Source of the DNA: Actinobacillus equuli
GTDB taxonomy: Bacteria > Pseudomonadota > Gammaproteobacteria > Enterobacterales > Pasteurellaceae
Assembly (NCBI RefSeq): GCF_900636745.1
Contig: NZ_LR134310.1
Coordinates: forward strand, 744,001 to 808,000
Reading direction: 5' to 3'
Length of the DNA stretch: 64,000 nt
The position numbers were made by a program, and so were the translations under genes. Under the pieces are notes generated by a model. That model made no database searches. It worked only from the letters and a program-made list of their open reading frames with translations, and was not told where the DNA came from. The first letter of the stretch is position 1. Each line of letters opens with the position of its first letter. Positions 12,585 through 21,390 of the stretch are shown here, one piece after another.

Positions 12585-12650
12585 CTCTCACCCCTTGCGG
12601 GAGAGAGACAGCCTACGGATTCGTTCAGAAACCGTAGGCAGAGAGAGGGG
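12585..12650 (+). repeat. Two-hairpin intergenic element, left copy
   Basis: Hairpin 1 is CTCTCACCC-CTTGC-GGGAGAGAG (12585-12607, one mismatch). Hairpin 2 is GCCTACGG / CCGTAGGC (12611-12618, 12632-12639), perfect, with the 13-base loop ATTCGTTCAGAAA. A GAGAGAGGGG tail follows. A diverged second copy lies on the other strand at 12673-12737. Confidence 0.7.
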
Positions 12651-12672
12651 TATCATATTAAAAATCAACGTT

Positions 12673-12737
12673 TTCCCCTCTCCCGAATTTCAATTCTGAA
12701 CGAACTGAAATTATCCCTCTCCCACAAGGGGAGAGGG
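12673..12737 (-). repeat. Two-hairpin intergenic element, right (inverted) copy
   Basis: Read on the minus strand: hairpin 1 is CCCTCTCCC-CTTGT-GGGAGAGGG (12715-12737, perfect 9 pairs). Hairpin 2 has arms AATTTCA / TGAAATT (12686-12692 and 12706-12712) around a 13-base loop that keeps TTCGTTCAGAA from the left copy. The outer GGGAGAGGGG tail is at 12673-12684. The loop is conserved while the stem is unrelated in sequence. Confidence 0.7.
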
Positions 12738-12759
12738 TCGTCTAAAGAGGGAAAATGTT

Positions 12760-14487
12760 TTACATTTTTTCAATCGTCTTAATACCTAAGAGATCTAAAC
12801 CTTGTTTTAGCGTTTTCGCCGTTAATGCTGCTAAACGTAAACGGCTGTTCTTCACGTTTTCTTCTGCATTGAGCATTGGGCAAGTTTCGTAGAAACTTGA
12901 GAATGCACCGGCTAACTCATAGAGATATTGGCAAAGAATATGCGGCATACCGTCTTTTGCCACGCCGTTTAACGCTTCTTCAAACTGTAAAAGTTTAACC
13001 GCTAACGCACGTTCTTTATCTTCAGTTAAGTTAATTTCGCCGTTTAAGCCGTTTACATCAATGCCGGCACGGTTGAAGATTGAACGAATACGAGTATAAG
13101 CGTACTGCATATACGGTGCGGTGTTGCCTTCGAAGGTCAGCATATTATCCCAGTCGAATACGTAGTCTGTGGTACGGTTTTTCGAGAGATCCGAATATTT
13201 CACCGAGCCAATAGCTACCGCTTCCACTACCGCCGCTTTTTCTTCTGCGGTTAAATCCGTTGAACGCTCTGAAATTAATTTATCCGCACGTTCAACCGCC
13301 TCATCTAATAGATCTTTTAATTTAACCGTACCGCCTGAACGGGTTTTAAACGGCTTACCGTCTTTACCTAACATCATTCCGAAGAACGGATGTTCAAGGC
13401 TGAAACTTTCCGGCACATAACCCGCTTTACGAGTAATTAACCACGCTTGTTGCATATGTTGTGCTTGGCGAGAATCCGAGAACACTAACACACGATCCGC
13501 ATTTAACGTTTCATAACGATATTTCGCTGCAGCAATATCAGTCGTGGTATATAAGAAACCGCCGTCTTTTTTCTGTACGATAACGCCCATCGGGTCACCG
13601 TCTTTATTCTTAAATTCGTCTAAGAACACCACTAACGCACCGTCGTCTTCCACCGCTAAACCTTTTGCTTTTAAATCCGCTACGATTTCCGGCAACATCG
13701 GGTTGTAAAGGCTTTCGCCCATCACATCTTTTTCTGAAAGCGTGACGTTTAAACGATCGTAGTTTTCTTGGTTGTGATGCATGGTAATATCCACCAATTT
13801 TTTCCACATCGTACGGCAATATTCATCACCGCTTTGTAGTTTCACCACATAGTTACGTGCTTTTTCAGCAAACACTTCATCACTGTCGTAATGTTCTTTT
13901 GCTGCACGATAGAAGGCTTCCAAATCACTTAATTCCATTTGGCTGGCGTGTTCGTTTTCCATTTTTTCCAAGTATGCGATTAACATACCGAACTGCGTAC
14001 CCCAGTCGCCTACGTGGTTGGCACGAATCACTTTGTTACCTAAAAATTCTAAGGTACGTACCACCGCATCACCGATAATGGTTGAACGTAGGTGACCTAC
14101 GTGCATTTCTTTTGCCACATTCGGCGAAGAATAGTCGATCACGATGGTTTGCGGATTTGCAGTTTTAATCCCAAAATTGACCGCTTGTAATGCTTCACTT
14201 GCTTGATTTGCTAGCCATGCTTGGTTTAAGAAAATATTGATAAAGCCCGGACCGGCAATCTCTAATTTATCGGCAATACCGTTTAAATCTGCGTTATCTA
14301 AAATTTTTTGCGCAAACTCACGTGGGTTCATGCCTAATTTTTTTGCAGCGCCCATTGCGCCATTTGCTTGATAATCGCCAAATTCCGGTTTACCTGATTG
14401 ACGAACAAGTGGCTCAACATTGCTTTCTGCGCCAGCCGCAATCATTGCTTGTTTAATTTTGTCTGATAAAATCTGTTGAATATTCAC
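12760..14487 (-). CDS. argS: Arginyl-tRNA synthetase
   Basis: Charges tRNA-Arg. The GTG at 14487 is preferred (575 residues, (M)[14 protein letters not shown]) because it matches the E. coli start; a TTG nine codons upstream is also open but would add an unconserved tail. Class I HIGH motif is HVGHLRST in [15 protein letters not shown]; the Add-1 N-terminal domain and the DALR anticodon-binding domain at the C-terminus (ending [13 protein letters not shown]) are present. As usual for ArgRS, a canonical KMSKS is not evident; [10 protein letters not shown] precedes the catalytic helix. It is divergent from yecM, as in E. coli. Confidence 0.97.
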   Translation of the reverse strand: MNIQQILSDKIKQAMIAAGAESNVEPLVRQSGKPEFGDYQANGAMGAAKKLGMNPREFAQKILDNADLNGIADKLEIAGPGFINIFLNQAWLANQASEALQAVNFGIKTANPQTIVIDYSSPNVAKEMHVGHLRSTIIGDAVVRTLEFLGNKVIRANHVGDWGTQFGMLIAYLEKMENEHASQMELSDLEAFYRAAKEHYDSDEVFAEKARNYVVKLQSGDEYCRTMWKKLVDITMHHNQENYDRLNVTLSEKDVMGESLYNPMLPEIVADLKAKGLAVEDDGALVVFLDEFKNKDGDPMGVIVQKKDGGFLYTTTDIAAAKYRYETLNADRVLVFSDSRQAQHMQQAWLITRKAGYVPESFSLEHPFFGMMLGKDGKPFKTRSGGTVKLKDLLDEAVERADKLISERSTDLTAEEKAAVVEAVAIGSVKYSDLSKNRTTDYVFDWDNMLTFEGNTAPYMQYAYTRIRSIFNRAGIDVNGLNGEINLTEDKERALAVKLLQFEEALNGVAKDGMPHILCQYLYELAGAFSSFYETCPMLNAEENVKNSRLRLAALTAKTLKQGLDLLGIKTIEKM

Positions 14488-14507
14488 GAATATATAACCT
14501 TTTTCTA

Positions 14508-14525
14508 CGTGCAATTTTCTGCACG
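14508..14525. promoter_or_regulatory. Short palindrome in the argS-yecM divergent region
   Basis: CGTGCA-ATTTTC-TGCACG is a perfect 6-pair dyad 21 bases upstream of the argS GTG. It could be an operator or a leader hairpin; no regulator is recognised. Confidence 0.35.
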
Positions 14526-14583
14526 AACCAAATTAAAAAATCCGAATAGTGCAAAAAATCGCACCCTAAAGGAAAAACGCTCT

Positions 14584-15180
14584 ATGATACAAGAAAATGC
14601 AAAATTTTACGAGAAAATGACCGCTTGTTTTGGTGATTTTTCTGAATTTCAACAAAAAATCCAGCAAATTGCCCATTTGGCAATGCTGGATTTAAATCAG
14701 TTTAAAATTGACCACTTAGCGGTCAGAATGAATGATTGGCAGACGGCTAAACAATGGCGCTCATTCTTACTTGAACAGGGTGAGTTGTTAAAAGAAAGCG
14801 AGGTAAACGGACGTCCGATAGCTCTTATCAAGCTCAATGAGCCTCTCTCTTTTTTAGGACAGAATGTTTCAATTATCGAATTACCGTTCCCCAAAGATAA
14901 AGTTTATCCGCAGCAAGGTTGGGAACATATTGAAATTGTTTATCCCATGAAGAAAAACGAAACAGTTGAGCAATGGACTCAACGCACATTAAAACAGTTT
15001 CATCTAGCAATTAATGCTAATCTCGCCCTTAAAATCAGCCAGCCACAAGTAGAGGGCGAACGTTTACCAAACCCAAGTATTGCAATTTCAGTAAAGAATG
15101 CAACTTATTGCAATCCTTATTGTCTCAAGCTTCACCCTTATGATATAAATGAGGTGATTCGTTCAGAAAGTGATGTCTGA
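14584..15180 (+). CDS. yecM: YecM-family protein (VOC fold)
   Basis: A 198-residue cytoplasmic protein of the YecM/VOC superfamily. Family motifs are visible: DHLAVRMNDWQTAKQWR, NGRPIALIKLNEPL, IIELPFPKDKVYPQQGWEHIEIV, GERLPNPSIAIS, LKLHPYDINEVI. The conserved His and Glu residues could bind a metal, as in other VOC proteins, but no reaction is established. The ATG at 14584 is chosen for AAAGGA upstream and the family start; earlier in-frame codons extend into the argS promoter. The neighbourhood with argS is conserved in enterobacteria. A 7-pair hairpin (15161-15182) overlaps its stop codon. Confidence 0.88.
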   Translation: MIQENAKFYEKMTACFGDFSEFQQKIQQIAHLAMLDLNQFKIDHLAVRMNDWQTAKQWRSFLLEQGELLKESEVNGRPIALIKLNEPLSFLGQNVSIIELPFPKDKVYPQQGWEHIEIVYPMKKNETVEQWTQRTLKQFHLAINANLALKISQPQVEGERLPNPSIAISVKNATYCNPYCLKLHPYDINEVIRSESDV

Positions 15181-15203
15181 ACAATTTTTCATTGGAGAAT
15201 AAT

Positions 15204-15668
15204 ATGAAAAAATTAAGTTTCGCAGCAGCTTTAATGGCAAGCTTAACACTCGTAGGTTGTGCAAATACCGACATTTATAGCGGTAGTGTATACAGCGCGG
15301 GCCAAGCGAAAGAAGCACGTTCAATCAGCTATGGTACAATCGTTTCTGTGCGTGATGTAAAAATCCAAGCAGATAATCAAGGTGTATTAGGAACTGTTGG
15401 CGGCGGCGTTCTTGGTGGCGTAGCCGGTTCAACCATCGGCGGTGGTAGCGGTCGTGCAGTAGCAACAGCAGTTGGTGCAGTTGCCGGTGCAATTATCGGT
15501 AATACCGTTGAAGAAAAAGCGACTCAAGTTTCTTCATTAGAAATGGTGATTCGCAAAGATGACGGCAAAGAAATTGTTGTCGTTCAGAAAAAAGAAAAAG
15601 GTTTCGTACCGGGTAAACGTGTACGAATCGTAGGGTCAAATTCAGACCTGAACGTATCTGTTCTTTAA
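15204..15668 (+). CDS. Outer-membrane lipoprotein of the SlyB/PCP family
   Basis: A 154-residue lipoprotein: MKK...LTLVGC lipobox with Cys near residue 19, then a glycine-zipper segment (GTVGGGVLGGVAGSTIGGGSGRA and AVGAVAGAIIGN) that makes a membrane hairpin, then a charged C-terminal domain with MVIRKDDGKEIVVVQ. This is the arrangement of SlyB and of the Haemophilus PCP 15-kDa lipoprotein. The start follows GGAGAAT. A second small lipoprotein gene follows after 31 bases, and its C-terminal half (VRKDNGEVVTM) resembles this domain, suggesting shared origin or partnership. Confidence 0.9.
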   Translation: MKKLSFAAALMASLTLVGCANTDIYSGSVYSAGQAKEARSISYGTIVSVRDVKIQADNQGVLGTVGGGVLGGVAGSTIGGGSGRAVATAVGAVAGAIIGNTVEEKATQVSSLEMVIRKDDGKEIVVVQKKEKGFVPGKRVRIVGSNSDLNVSVL

Positions 15669-15699
15669 TCTATCTTTTAAGTTTTAAGGATATTGCATA

Positions 15700-15975
15700 A
15701 TGAAAAAATTTTCTCTCGCTGTATTAGCAACAATTACGCTTGCAGCTTGTACGCAAGACTTTTATTCAGATAAAGGGAATGCAACCGTATTACGTTCTAA
15801 AGATCTTTCTAAAGATGTTGTAGAACTGACTGTTCGTAAAGATAATGGTGAAGTAGTTACTATGACTCGTGAATATGACTCTCATGCTGCAGTAGGTGCA
15901 CGTGTGAATGTTACGGATAACTATGAACACAAAGATGCGGATTTAAAAACAATTCATCGTTATGAATTTAAATAA
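15700..15975 (+). CDS. Small lipoprotein with SlyB-like C-terminal domain
   Basis: A 91-residue protein with lipobox LAAC (Cys near residue 17) and a short mature domain of about 75 residues. The stretch ELTVRKDNGEVVTMTREYDSHAAVGARVNV parallels the MVIRKDDGKEIVVVQ...GFVPGKRVRIV end of the upstream lipoprotein, so it looks like the same small beta domain without the glycine zipper. It forms a two-gene unit with the upstream gene and is closed by a strong terminator. Function unknown. Confidence 0.85.
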   Translation: MKKFSLAVLATITLAACTQDFYSDKGNATVLRSKDLSKDVVELTVRKDNGEVVTMTREYDSHAAVGARVNVTDNYEHKDADLKTIHRYEFK

Positions 15976-15992
15976 TCTGTAGAATTAAAGTT

Positions 15993-16022
15993 AAAAGCCC
16001 TGAAATACTATTCAGGGCTTTT
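15993..16022 (+). terminator. Rho-independent terminator of the lipoprotein pair
   Basis: AAAAGCCCTGAA and TTCAGGGCTTTT form a perfect 12-pair stem with a 6-base loop and flanking T run. Confidence 0.9.
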
Positions 16023-16041
16023 TTCTTATATATAACTATAA

Positions 16042-16479
16042 CTAAAGCCAGCGCCGTACTTGCTGACAATATTGTGTAAAGTCTTCACCAAACTTTTGCT
16101 GCAAATATTGCTCTTCCGGTTTAATTTGGAACCGATTTAAATAGTATACAAATCCAATAATCACTAGTGAGGCAAAATATCGGTTAAGCCATACTGCCCA
16201 CGCAATCAGCAGAAACATTAATCCCAAATACATCGGATTACGGCTAAAGCGATAAATACCCGAAGTAACCAGTAGCGAACTTTGTTGTGGAGCTAAAGGA
16301 CTAATCGTTGTTTTTGCTTGTTTCAACGCATAAAGCCCCGCCATACTCACTGCAATACCGACTCCTGAAAATAGGATACTGAGCCATTGAGGCAATGGAT
16401 AATGCTCACCACGTGGTAGTAAGTAAATCAACAACAAACAAAACGCAAACAATAACGGAGGCGGTAGTTTAAGTTCCAT
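16042..16479 (-). CDS. Isoprenylcysteine carboxyl methyltransferase-like membrane protein
   Basis: A 145-residue integral membrane protein with four or five hydrophobic segments. The C-terminal half has the ICMT/PEMT signature: SGIYRFSRNPMYLGLM, then KPEEQYLQQKFGEDFTQYCQQVRRWL, the region that binds S-adenosylmethionine in this superfamily. Bacterial members of this type have no proven substrate. The ATG at 16479 is preferred; upstream in-frame codons overlap an uptake-signal hairpin. It lies downstream of ychF on the same strand but is separated by that hairpin. Confidence 0.8.
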   Translation of the reverse strand: MELKLPPPLLFAFCLLLIYLLPRGEHYPLPQWLSILFSGVGIAVSMAGLYALKQAKTTISPLAPQQSSLLVTSGIYRFSRNPMYLGLMFLLIAWAVWLNRYFASLVIIGFVYYLNRFQIKPEEQYLQQKFGEDFTQYCQQVRRWL

Positions 16480-16503
16480 AATGTCAATTTCCGCTAAAAA
16501 ATA

Positions 16504-16529
16504 ACCGCTTGCGGTATACCACAAGCGGT
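16504..16529 (-). terminator. Inverted uptake-signal pair after ychF
   Basis: ACCGCTTG and CAAGCGGT with GGTATACC between them form an almost continuous dyad just after the ychF stop on the minus strand. The arms face the opposite way to most other pairs in the window. Confidence 0.5.
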
Positions 16530-16553
16530 CAAATTTACATAATTTTTTGCAAA

Positions 16554-17645
16554 TTACACATTAAAACGGAAGTGCATTACATCGCCGTCTTGTACGATAT
16601 AATCTTTCCCTTCTAAACGCCATTTACCCGCTTCTTTCGCACCAGCTTCGCCTTTATTATCAATAAAGTCTTGATAACCGATCACTTCCGCACGGATAAA
16701 GCCTTTTTCGAAGTCAGTATGAATAACCGCCGCCGCTTTTGGTGCGGTTGCACCGACAGAAACCGTCCAAGCACGTACTTCTTTCACACCCGCAGTGAAG
16801 TAAGTTTGTAGGTTTAATAAACGATAACCGGCACGAATTACGCGGTTTAGACCTGGTTCTTCAATGCCTAAGTCTTGTAAAAACTCTACTTTTTCTTCGT
16901 CATCTAATTCGGCAATTTCCGATTCAATCGCAGCGCATACTGGTACAACTACCGCGCCTTCTTTTTCAGCAATTTCACGTACGCGATCTAAATACGGGTT
17001 GTTTTCGAAGCCGTCTTCGTTCACGTTCGCAATGTACATTGTCGGTTTTAAGGTTAAGAAGTTATAACCTTTGATAGCGTGTAATTCGTCTTTATCTAAA
17101 TCGACAGAACGAATCATACCGGCATTTTCAAGCACCGGTAAGATTTTTTCCATAATCGATAATTCGAATTTTGCGTCTTTATCGCCGCCTTTCGCACGTT
17201 TTTGTAAGCGTTGAATCGCACGTTCGCAACTGTCTAAATCCGCTAACGCAAGTTCGGTGTTGATGATTTCAATATCATCCGCCGGATCAATCTTACCGGC
17301 AACGTGTACGATATCGTCATTTTCAAAACAGCGTACCACGTGACCGATCGCATCCGTTTCACGAATATTGGCTAAGAATTTATTACCTAAGCCTTCACCT
17401 TTACTTGCGCCGGCTACTAAACCTGCAATATCCACAAATTCCATTGTGGTTGGAAGGACACGCTCAGGTTTAACGATTTCCGCTAATGCGTCTAAGCGTG
17501 GATCCGGCATCGGTACGACACCGGTATTCGGTTCGATGGTACAGAACGGATAGTTAGCCGCTTCAATACCAGCCTTGGTTAAAGCGTTGAAAAGCGTTGA
17601 TTTACCTACGTTCGGTAAACCCACGATACCACATTTAAATCCCAT
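16554..17645 (-). CDS. ychF: Redox-regulated ribosome-binding ATPase YchF
   Basis: OLA1-type P-loop protein that hydrolyses ATP and binds ribosomes, linked to stress responses. The 363 residues match the family. [15 protein letters not shown] is the P-loop, [17 protein letters not shown] is the G3/switch II region, and NVNE replaces the NKxD of true GTPases, as in all YchF proteins. The C-terminal TGS domain (from about residue 280) ends in DVMHFRFNV. It follows pth on the same strand, the conserved pth-ychF pair. Confidence 0.97.
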   Translation of the reverse strand: MGFKCGIVGLPNVGKSTLFNALTKAGIEAANYPFCTIEPNTGVVPMPDPRLDALAEIVKPERVLPTTMEFVDIAGLVAGASKGEGLGNKFLANIRETDAIGHVVRCFENDDIVHVAGKIDPADDIEIINTELALADLDSCERAIQRLQKRAKGGDKDAKFELSIMEKILPVLENAGMIRSVDLDKDELHAIKGYNFLTLKPTMYIANVNEDGFENNPYLDRVREIAEKEGAVVVPVCAAIESEIAELDDEEKVEFLQDLGIEEPGLNRVIRAGYRLLNLQTYFTAGVKEVRAWTVSVGATAPKAAAVIHTDFEKGFIRAEVIGYQDFIDNKGEAGAKEAGKWRLEGKDYIVQDGDVMHFRFNV

Positions 17646-17671
17646 AATTTCCTCTTAATTTTCACGGAATA

Positions 17672-17775
17672 CACGGAAGAATGCCGAAAATGACAAGCGG
17701 TCTGATTTTGCTAAAAATTTGCAAATTTCTAAAAGAAAATAACCGCTTGTTTATGCCATTAAGCATTCTTCCGTG
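17672..17775. repeat. Nested inverted repeats between pth and ychF
   Basis: Outer arms CACGGAAGAATGC (17672-17684) and GCATTCTTCCGTG (17763-17775) are a perfect 13-pair match. They enclose an inverted uptake-signal pair, ACAAGCGGT (17693-17701) and ACCGCTTGT (17742-17750). The left side overlaps a 16-base sequence (17663-17678) repeated in reverse at 55370-55385. Confidence 0.65.
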
Positions 17776-17785
17776 ACAAATAATA

Positions 17786-18370
17786 TTATGCTTTAAAACC
17801 GTTGAGACGATTGGTTGCTTTCGTCACACCGTCTTTAAATAGAACATCTACACAGCGACCGGCTTCATCCACCGCCGCATTAATTTTTTCTTGATCTTGC
17901 GGACTTGGTTTCCCCAATACATAACCGGCAACCAATTCTTTACTGCCCGGATGCCCGATACCGATACGCACACGGTAAAAATTATTACTATTACCAAGGC
18001 TGGCAATAATATCTTTCAAACCGTTATGACCGCCATGCCCACCGCCCTGCTTAATTTTTGCCACACCGGGTGGTAAATCCAATTCATCGTGAGCGACTAA
18101 AATTTCTTCCGGTTTAATACGATAGAAATTCGCTAAAGCGCCAACGGCTTTACCGCTTAAATTCATAAAGGTAGTTGGCACAAGTAAGCGAACTTCCCCA
18201 CCAGCCACATTAATTTTAGCGACTTTGCCGAAGAATTTGGCTTCTTCTTTTAAGCTGACATTAAATTGACGGGCGATTTCATTAATTAGCCATTCACCGG
18301 CATTATGGCGAGTATCTTCGTATTTCGCCCCCGGGTTAGCTAATCCAACGATAAGTTTAATTTGCGACAT
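17786..18370 (-). CDS. pth: Peptidyl-tRNA hydrolase
   Basis: Releases tRNA from prematurely dropped peptidyl-tRNA. The 194 residues match the family. Key residues are visible: N12 and H22 in [18 protein letters not shown], the FMNLSG segment, D in HDELDLPPG, and GGHNGLKDI with the catalytic-site Asn. [11 protein letters not shown] is also diagnostic. The start ATG lies after AGGACAGAGA. The partner ychF is 140 bases downstream past the nested inverted repeats. Confidence 0.97.
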   Translation of the reverse strand: MSQIKLIVGLANPGAKYEDTRHNAGEWLINEIARQFNVSLKEEAKFFGKVAKINVAGGEVRLLVPTTFMNLSGKAVGALANFYRIKPEEILVAHDELDLPPGVAKIKQGGGHGGHNGLKDIIASLGNSNNFYRVRIGIGHPGSKELVAGYVLGKPSPQDQEKINAAVDEAGRCVDVLFKDGVTKATNRLNGFKA

Positions 18371-18430
18371 TCTCTGTCCTATTTGATTAACAGGGAAAAG
18401 CCCTAAAATGAAAAGTCGTTATTGTAGGCA

Positions 18431-18466
18431 AAAAGGGCATTTTCTACAAGGAAAATGCCCTTTTTT
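18431..18466 (-). terminator. Terminator after the DUF805 pair
   Basis: AAAAGGGCATTTTC and GAAAATGCCCTTTT form a perfect 14-pair stem with a 6-base loop and a T run on the minus strand. Confidence 0.88.
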
Positions 18467-18474
18467 AACAGAAT

Positions 18475-18990
18475 TTATACCACTAAAGAATTCGTAGCTT
18501 CACTAGCGTTTTTTACTGCTTTCGGATCTTCACCGTATTTATTTGTGAAACGTTGACCATCTTTAAAAATTAAAAACAGCATAAAAATCCATATGCCAAT
18601 GATACTTGCAAGGGTCAAGATATAGAGGAAATATTCAACTCCAGTAATCGCGCCACCAAGCTCTCGATCCAAAGAAAATACGGTTGCTATACTTAGAACA
18701 ATAACAATCAAATGAGGTAATAACTGCCACCAGCCAGACCAACCTAAATCATGTAAACGGCGAGTAGTAATACTGATCATTGGAATAAGAATAGCAAATT
18801 GATATAAATATGACAGTATTGCTACTCCACTTGCCATATTTTCTAAGCCGATAGCCAAACATACGCCGACTAAAATATTTAAAACTATGGCAATCAAAGC
18901 ATTCATTAAATGAAACCAACCATATTCCCTACGTCTAGCACGATCAGCAAAGTTAAAACTTCTTTTTAAAGCAAACACATACCAATTCAT
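18475..18990 (-). CDS. DUF805 family membrane protein (second of a tandem pair)
   Basis: A 171-residue inner-membrane protein with about four hydrophobic helices. DUF805 hallmarks: FNFADRARRREYGWFHL at the N-terminus, TTRRLHDLGWSGWWQLL in the middle and FKDGQRFTNKYGEDPK at the C-terminus. Function of the family is not established. The ATG at 18990 follows AGGAGAAG. Its paralog ends 22 bases upstream, so the two form one transcription unit ended by the strong hairpin at 18431-18466. Confidence 0.88.
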   Translation of the reverse strand: MNWYVFALKRSFNFADRARRREYGWFHLMNALIAIVLNILVGVCLAIGLENMASGVAILSYLYQFAILIPMISITTRRLHDLGWSGWWQLLPHLIVIVLSIATVFSLDRELGGAITGVEYFLYILTLASIIGIWIFMLFLIFKDGQRFTNKYGEDPKAVKNASEATNSLVV

Positions 18991-19012
18991 TGGCTTCTCC
19001 TTTCTCATTAAA

Positions 19013-19501
19013 TTATGAATATTTATTTAAGACTGAATATTTGGGACTCTTGCCATACCGATTAGTAAATGGCTGTCCATCTTTGAATGTTAGGTATAAG
19101 AAATATGCAAAAATGATAACTATATTGATAGTTACGATCGTTTCTCCTTCTTTTGAGGAGTATAATTGTTCTACTATTTCATCTGGCATAAAGGCAAGCG
19201 TACTCATGAATGTGTTTACAATGACTAACAATGATTGCCACCAACCTGAATAGCCTAAATCGTGTAAGCGTCTTACGGTAACACTCATAAGCGGCAATAG
19301 CAACAAAATATCTAAAGCAGAATTGATAAAATTAGCTGCATCAGCAATATCGGGTAAATGTAGCGCAAACATTACTTTGGCGAAAAACCAAATCAACCAA
19401 CTACTTGCCTCATAGACCCAGATAAACCAAGCAAATTCCAAACGTCTTGCCCTCCCAGAGTAATCAAATGTATGACGTAACACATACATAAACCATTCCA
19501 T
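19013..19501 (-). CDS. DUF805 family membrane protein (first of a tandem pair)
   Basis: A 162-residue paralog of the following gene: FDYSGRARRLEFAWFIW, TVRRLHDLGYSGWWQSL and FKDGQPFTNRYGKSPK align with its neighbour, while the hydrophobic helices have diverged. The divergence suggests an old duplication. Function is unknown. The ATG is followed by EWFMYVLRHTF, close to the typical MNWYxxxLKxxF start, and is preceded by AGGAGGAATGA on the minus strand, a strong ribosome-binding site. Confidence 0.86.
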   Translation of the reverse strand: MEWFMYVLRHTFDYSGRARRLEFAWFIWVYEASSWLIWFFAKVMFALHLPDIADAANFINSALDILLLLPLMSVTVRRLHDLGYSGWWQSLLVIVNTFMSTLAFMPDEIVEQLYSSKEGETIVTINIVIIFAYFLYLTFKDGQPFTNRYGKSPKYSVLNKYS

Positions 19502-19650
19502 TCATTCCTCCTAAAAATCACATATCAAATAATTATTCGTTTTCTATAAATTTTGAAGCAAATTAGACTACTTGTCATCCAATTTGAATAAATTTGCATA
19601 CTTAGGTTGTTCTAAACACATAAATCAGCGAAAATAGCTCAAATATTTTT

Positions 19651-19675
19651 AAGGTGGCTTGTCCACCTTTTTGTT
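19651..19675 (+). terminator. CTTGT-loop hairpin with T run upstream of prfC
   Basis: AAGGTGG-CTTGT-CCACCTT (perfect 7 pairs) followed by TTTGTTTT, ending 29 bases before the prfC ATG. It has the form of a small intrinsic terminator in the leader. A near-identical hairpin lies between mraY and murD. Confidence 0.55.
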
Positions 19676-19698
19676 TTCATTTTAACCTAGAGAAAAGC

Positions 19699-21279
19699 AT
19701 GTTATATCCACAAGAAGTCAACAAACGTCGCACATTTGCGATTATTTCTCACCCCGATGCGGGTAAAACCACGATTACCGAAAAAGTTTTACTTTACGGA
19801 AATGCAATCCAAACCGCCGGTTCGGTTAAAGGCAAAGGCTCAAGCACACATGCCAAATCGGACTGGATGGAAATGGAAAAACAACGTGGTATCTCTATTA
19901 CAACGTCCGTCATGCAATTTCCTTACAATAATTGTTTAGTTAATTTATTGGATACCCCCGGACATGAGGACTTCTCTGAAGATACTTACCGTACATTGAC
20001 TGCAGTAGATAGCTGTTTAATGGTTATCGATAGTGCGAAAGGTGTCGAGGAACGTACGATTAAATTAATGGAAGTTACTCGTCTGCGTGATACACCAATT
20101 TTAACCTTTATGAATAAACTCGACCGTGATATTCGTGATCCGATGGAGTTATTAGATGAGGTTGAAAGCGTCCTAAAAATCCGTTGTGCTCCAATCACAT
20201 GGCCGATTGGTTGCGGTAAATTATTTAAAGGCGTATATCATATTGCGAAAGACGAGACCTATCTTTACCAATCGGGTCAAGGCTCAACCATTCAAGAAGT
20301 GCGTATCGTAAAAGGCTTGAACAGTCCTGAACTTGATGCTGCAGTCGGTGATGATTTAGCTAACCAGTTACGTGAAGAATTAGAATTGGTACAAGGTGCA
20401 TCAAACGAATTCGATCACGAAGCCTTTATCAACGGCGAGCTCACACCGGTATTCTTCGGTACCGCATTAGGTAACTTCGGTGTGGATCATTTCTTAGACG
20501 GTTTAACCGAATGGGCGCCAAAACCGCAAGCACGTGAAACCGATGTGCGCACGGTTGAATCAAGTGAAGAAAAATTCTCAGGTTTTGTATTTAAGATCCA
20601 AGCGAATATGGATCCGAAACACCGTGACCGAGTGGCATTTATGCGCGTTGTATCAGGCAAATACGAAAAAGGTATGAAGCTCAAACACGTACGTATAGGC
20701 AAAGATGTCGTGATTTCCGATGCCTTAACCTTTATGGCGGGCGATCGTTCACACGCTGAAGAAGCCTATGCCGGCGATATTATCGGTTTACATAACCACG
20801 GCACAATCCAAATCGGCGACACCTTCACTCAAGGTGAAGTGATGAAATTTACCGGTATTCCTAACTTTGCACCGGAACTGTTCCGTCGTATTCGTTTGAA
20901 AGACCCACTCAAACAAAAACAATTGCTGAAAGGTTTAGTTCAACTTTCGGAAGAAGGTGCGGTACAAGTATTCCGTCCGTTAATGAACAATGACTTGATT
21001 GTAGGCGCGGTCGGTGTACTTCAGTTTGACGTGGTAGTTTCTCGTCTGAAAACCGAATATAACGTGGAAGCGATTTACGAAGCGGTAAACGTGGCAACTG
21101 CCCGTTGGGTTGAATGTAAGGATGCGAAGAAATTCGAAGAGTTTAAACGCAAAAACGAACAAAACCTTGCATTAGACGGTGGCGATAACTTGACTTATAT
21201 CGCACCGACTATGGTGAACTTAAATCTGGCGCAAGAACGCTATCCGGATGTTGAGTTCTTCAAAACACGTGAACACTAA
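19699..21279 (+). CDS. prfC: Peptide chain release factor 3
   Basis: GTPase that recycles RF1/RF2 from the ribosome after termination. The ATG at 19699 (526 residues, [22 protein letters not shown]) is chosen by family start. G motifs: SHPDAGKTT (G1), [12 protein letters not shown] (G3), NKLD (G4). The C-terminal part carries the RF3-specific domains, for example [19 protein letters not shown]. The length is close to the 529 residues of E. coli RF3. It is divergent from the DUF805 pair. Confidence 0.97.
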   Translation: MLYPQEVNKRRTFAIISHPDAGKTTITEKVLLYGNAIQTAGSVKGKGSSTHAKSDWMEMEKQRGISITTSVMQFPYNNCLVNLLDTPGHEDFSEDTYRTLTAVDSCLMVIDSAKGVEERTIKLMEVTRLRDTPILTFMNKLDRDIRDPMELLDEVESVLKIRCAPITWPIGCGKLFKGVYHIAKDETYLYQSGQGSTIQEVRIVKGLNSPELDAAVGDDLANQLREELELVQGASNEFDHEAFINGELTPVFFGTALGNFGVDHFLDGLTEWAPKPQARETDVRTVESSEEKFSGFVFKIQANMDPKHRDRVAFMRVVSGKYEKGMKLKHVRIGKDVVISDALTFMAGDRSHAEEAYAGDIIGLHNHGTIQIGDTFTQGEVMKFTGIPNFAPELFRRIRLKDPLKQKQLLKGLVQLSEEGAVQVFRPLMNNDLIVGAVGVLQFDVVVSRLKTEYNVEAIYEAVNVATARWVECKDAKKFEEFKRKNEQNLALDGGDNLTYIAPTMVNLNLAQERYPDVEFFKTREH

Positions 21280-21286
21280 TAAAAAC

Positions 21287-21330
21287 AAGCGGTCAAATTT
21301 TGCAAATTTTTTGCAAAAAATCACCGCTTG
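21287..21330 (+). terminator. Inverted uptake-signal pair after prfC
   Basis: ACAAGCGGTCAAATTTTGC and the facing ACCGCTTG arm form a stem-loop 8 bases after prfC. A stronger hairpin follows, giving two stacked terminators. Confidence 0.55.
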
Positions 21331-21340
21331 ATTTAAGTAA

Positions 21341-21368
21341 AAAATGCGACCTCATCCGGTCGCATTTT
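21341..21368. terminator. Bidirectional terminator between prfC and the adhesin gene
   Basis: AAAATGCGACC-TCATCC-GGTCGCATTTT, 11 perfect pairs with A and T runs on both sides, between converging genes. Confidence 0.9.
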
Positions 21369-21390
21369 TCTTATGTCTTTAAAGCATCAA

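Noticed and set aside
12760-14514. TTG start for argS at 14514
   Set aside because: The extra nine residues are not part of the family and overlap a palindrome; the GTG at 14487 gives the conserved N-terminus.
15157-15169. ATTCGTTCAGAAA, the same 13 bases as the loop of the element at 12619-12631
   Set aside because: It lies in the end of yecM, has no GAGAG-rich hairpin beside it and no complementary stem around it; instead GTTCAGA pairs with TCTGAAC over the stop codon. Treated as coincidence or a remnant.
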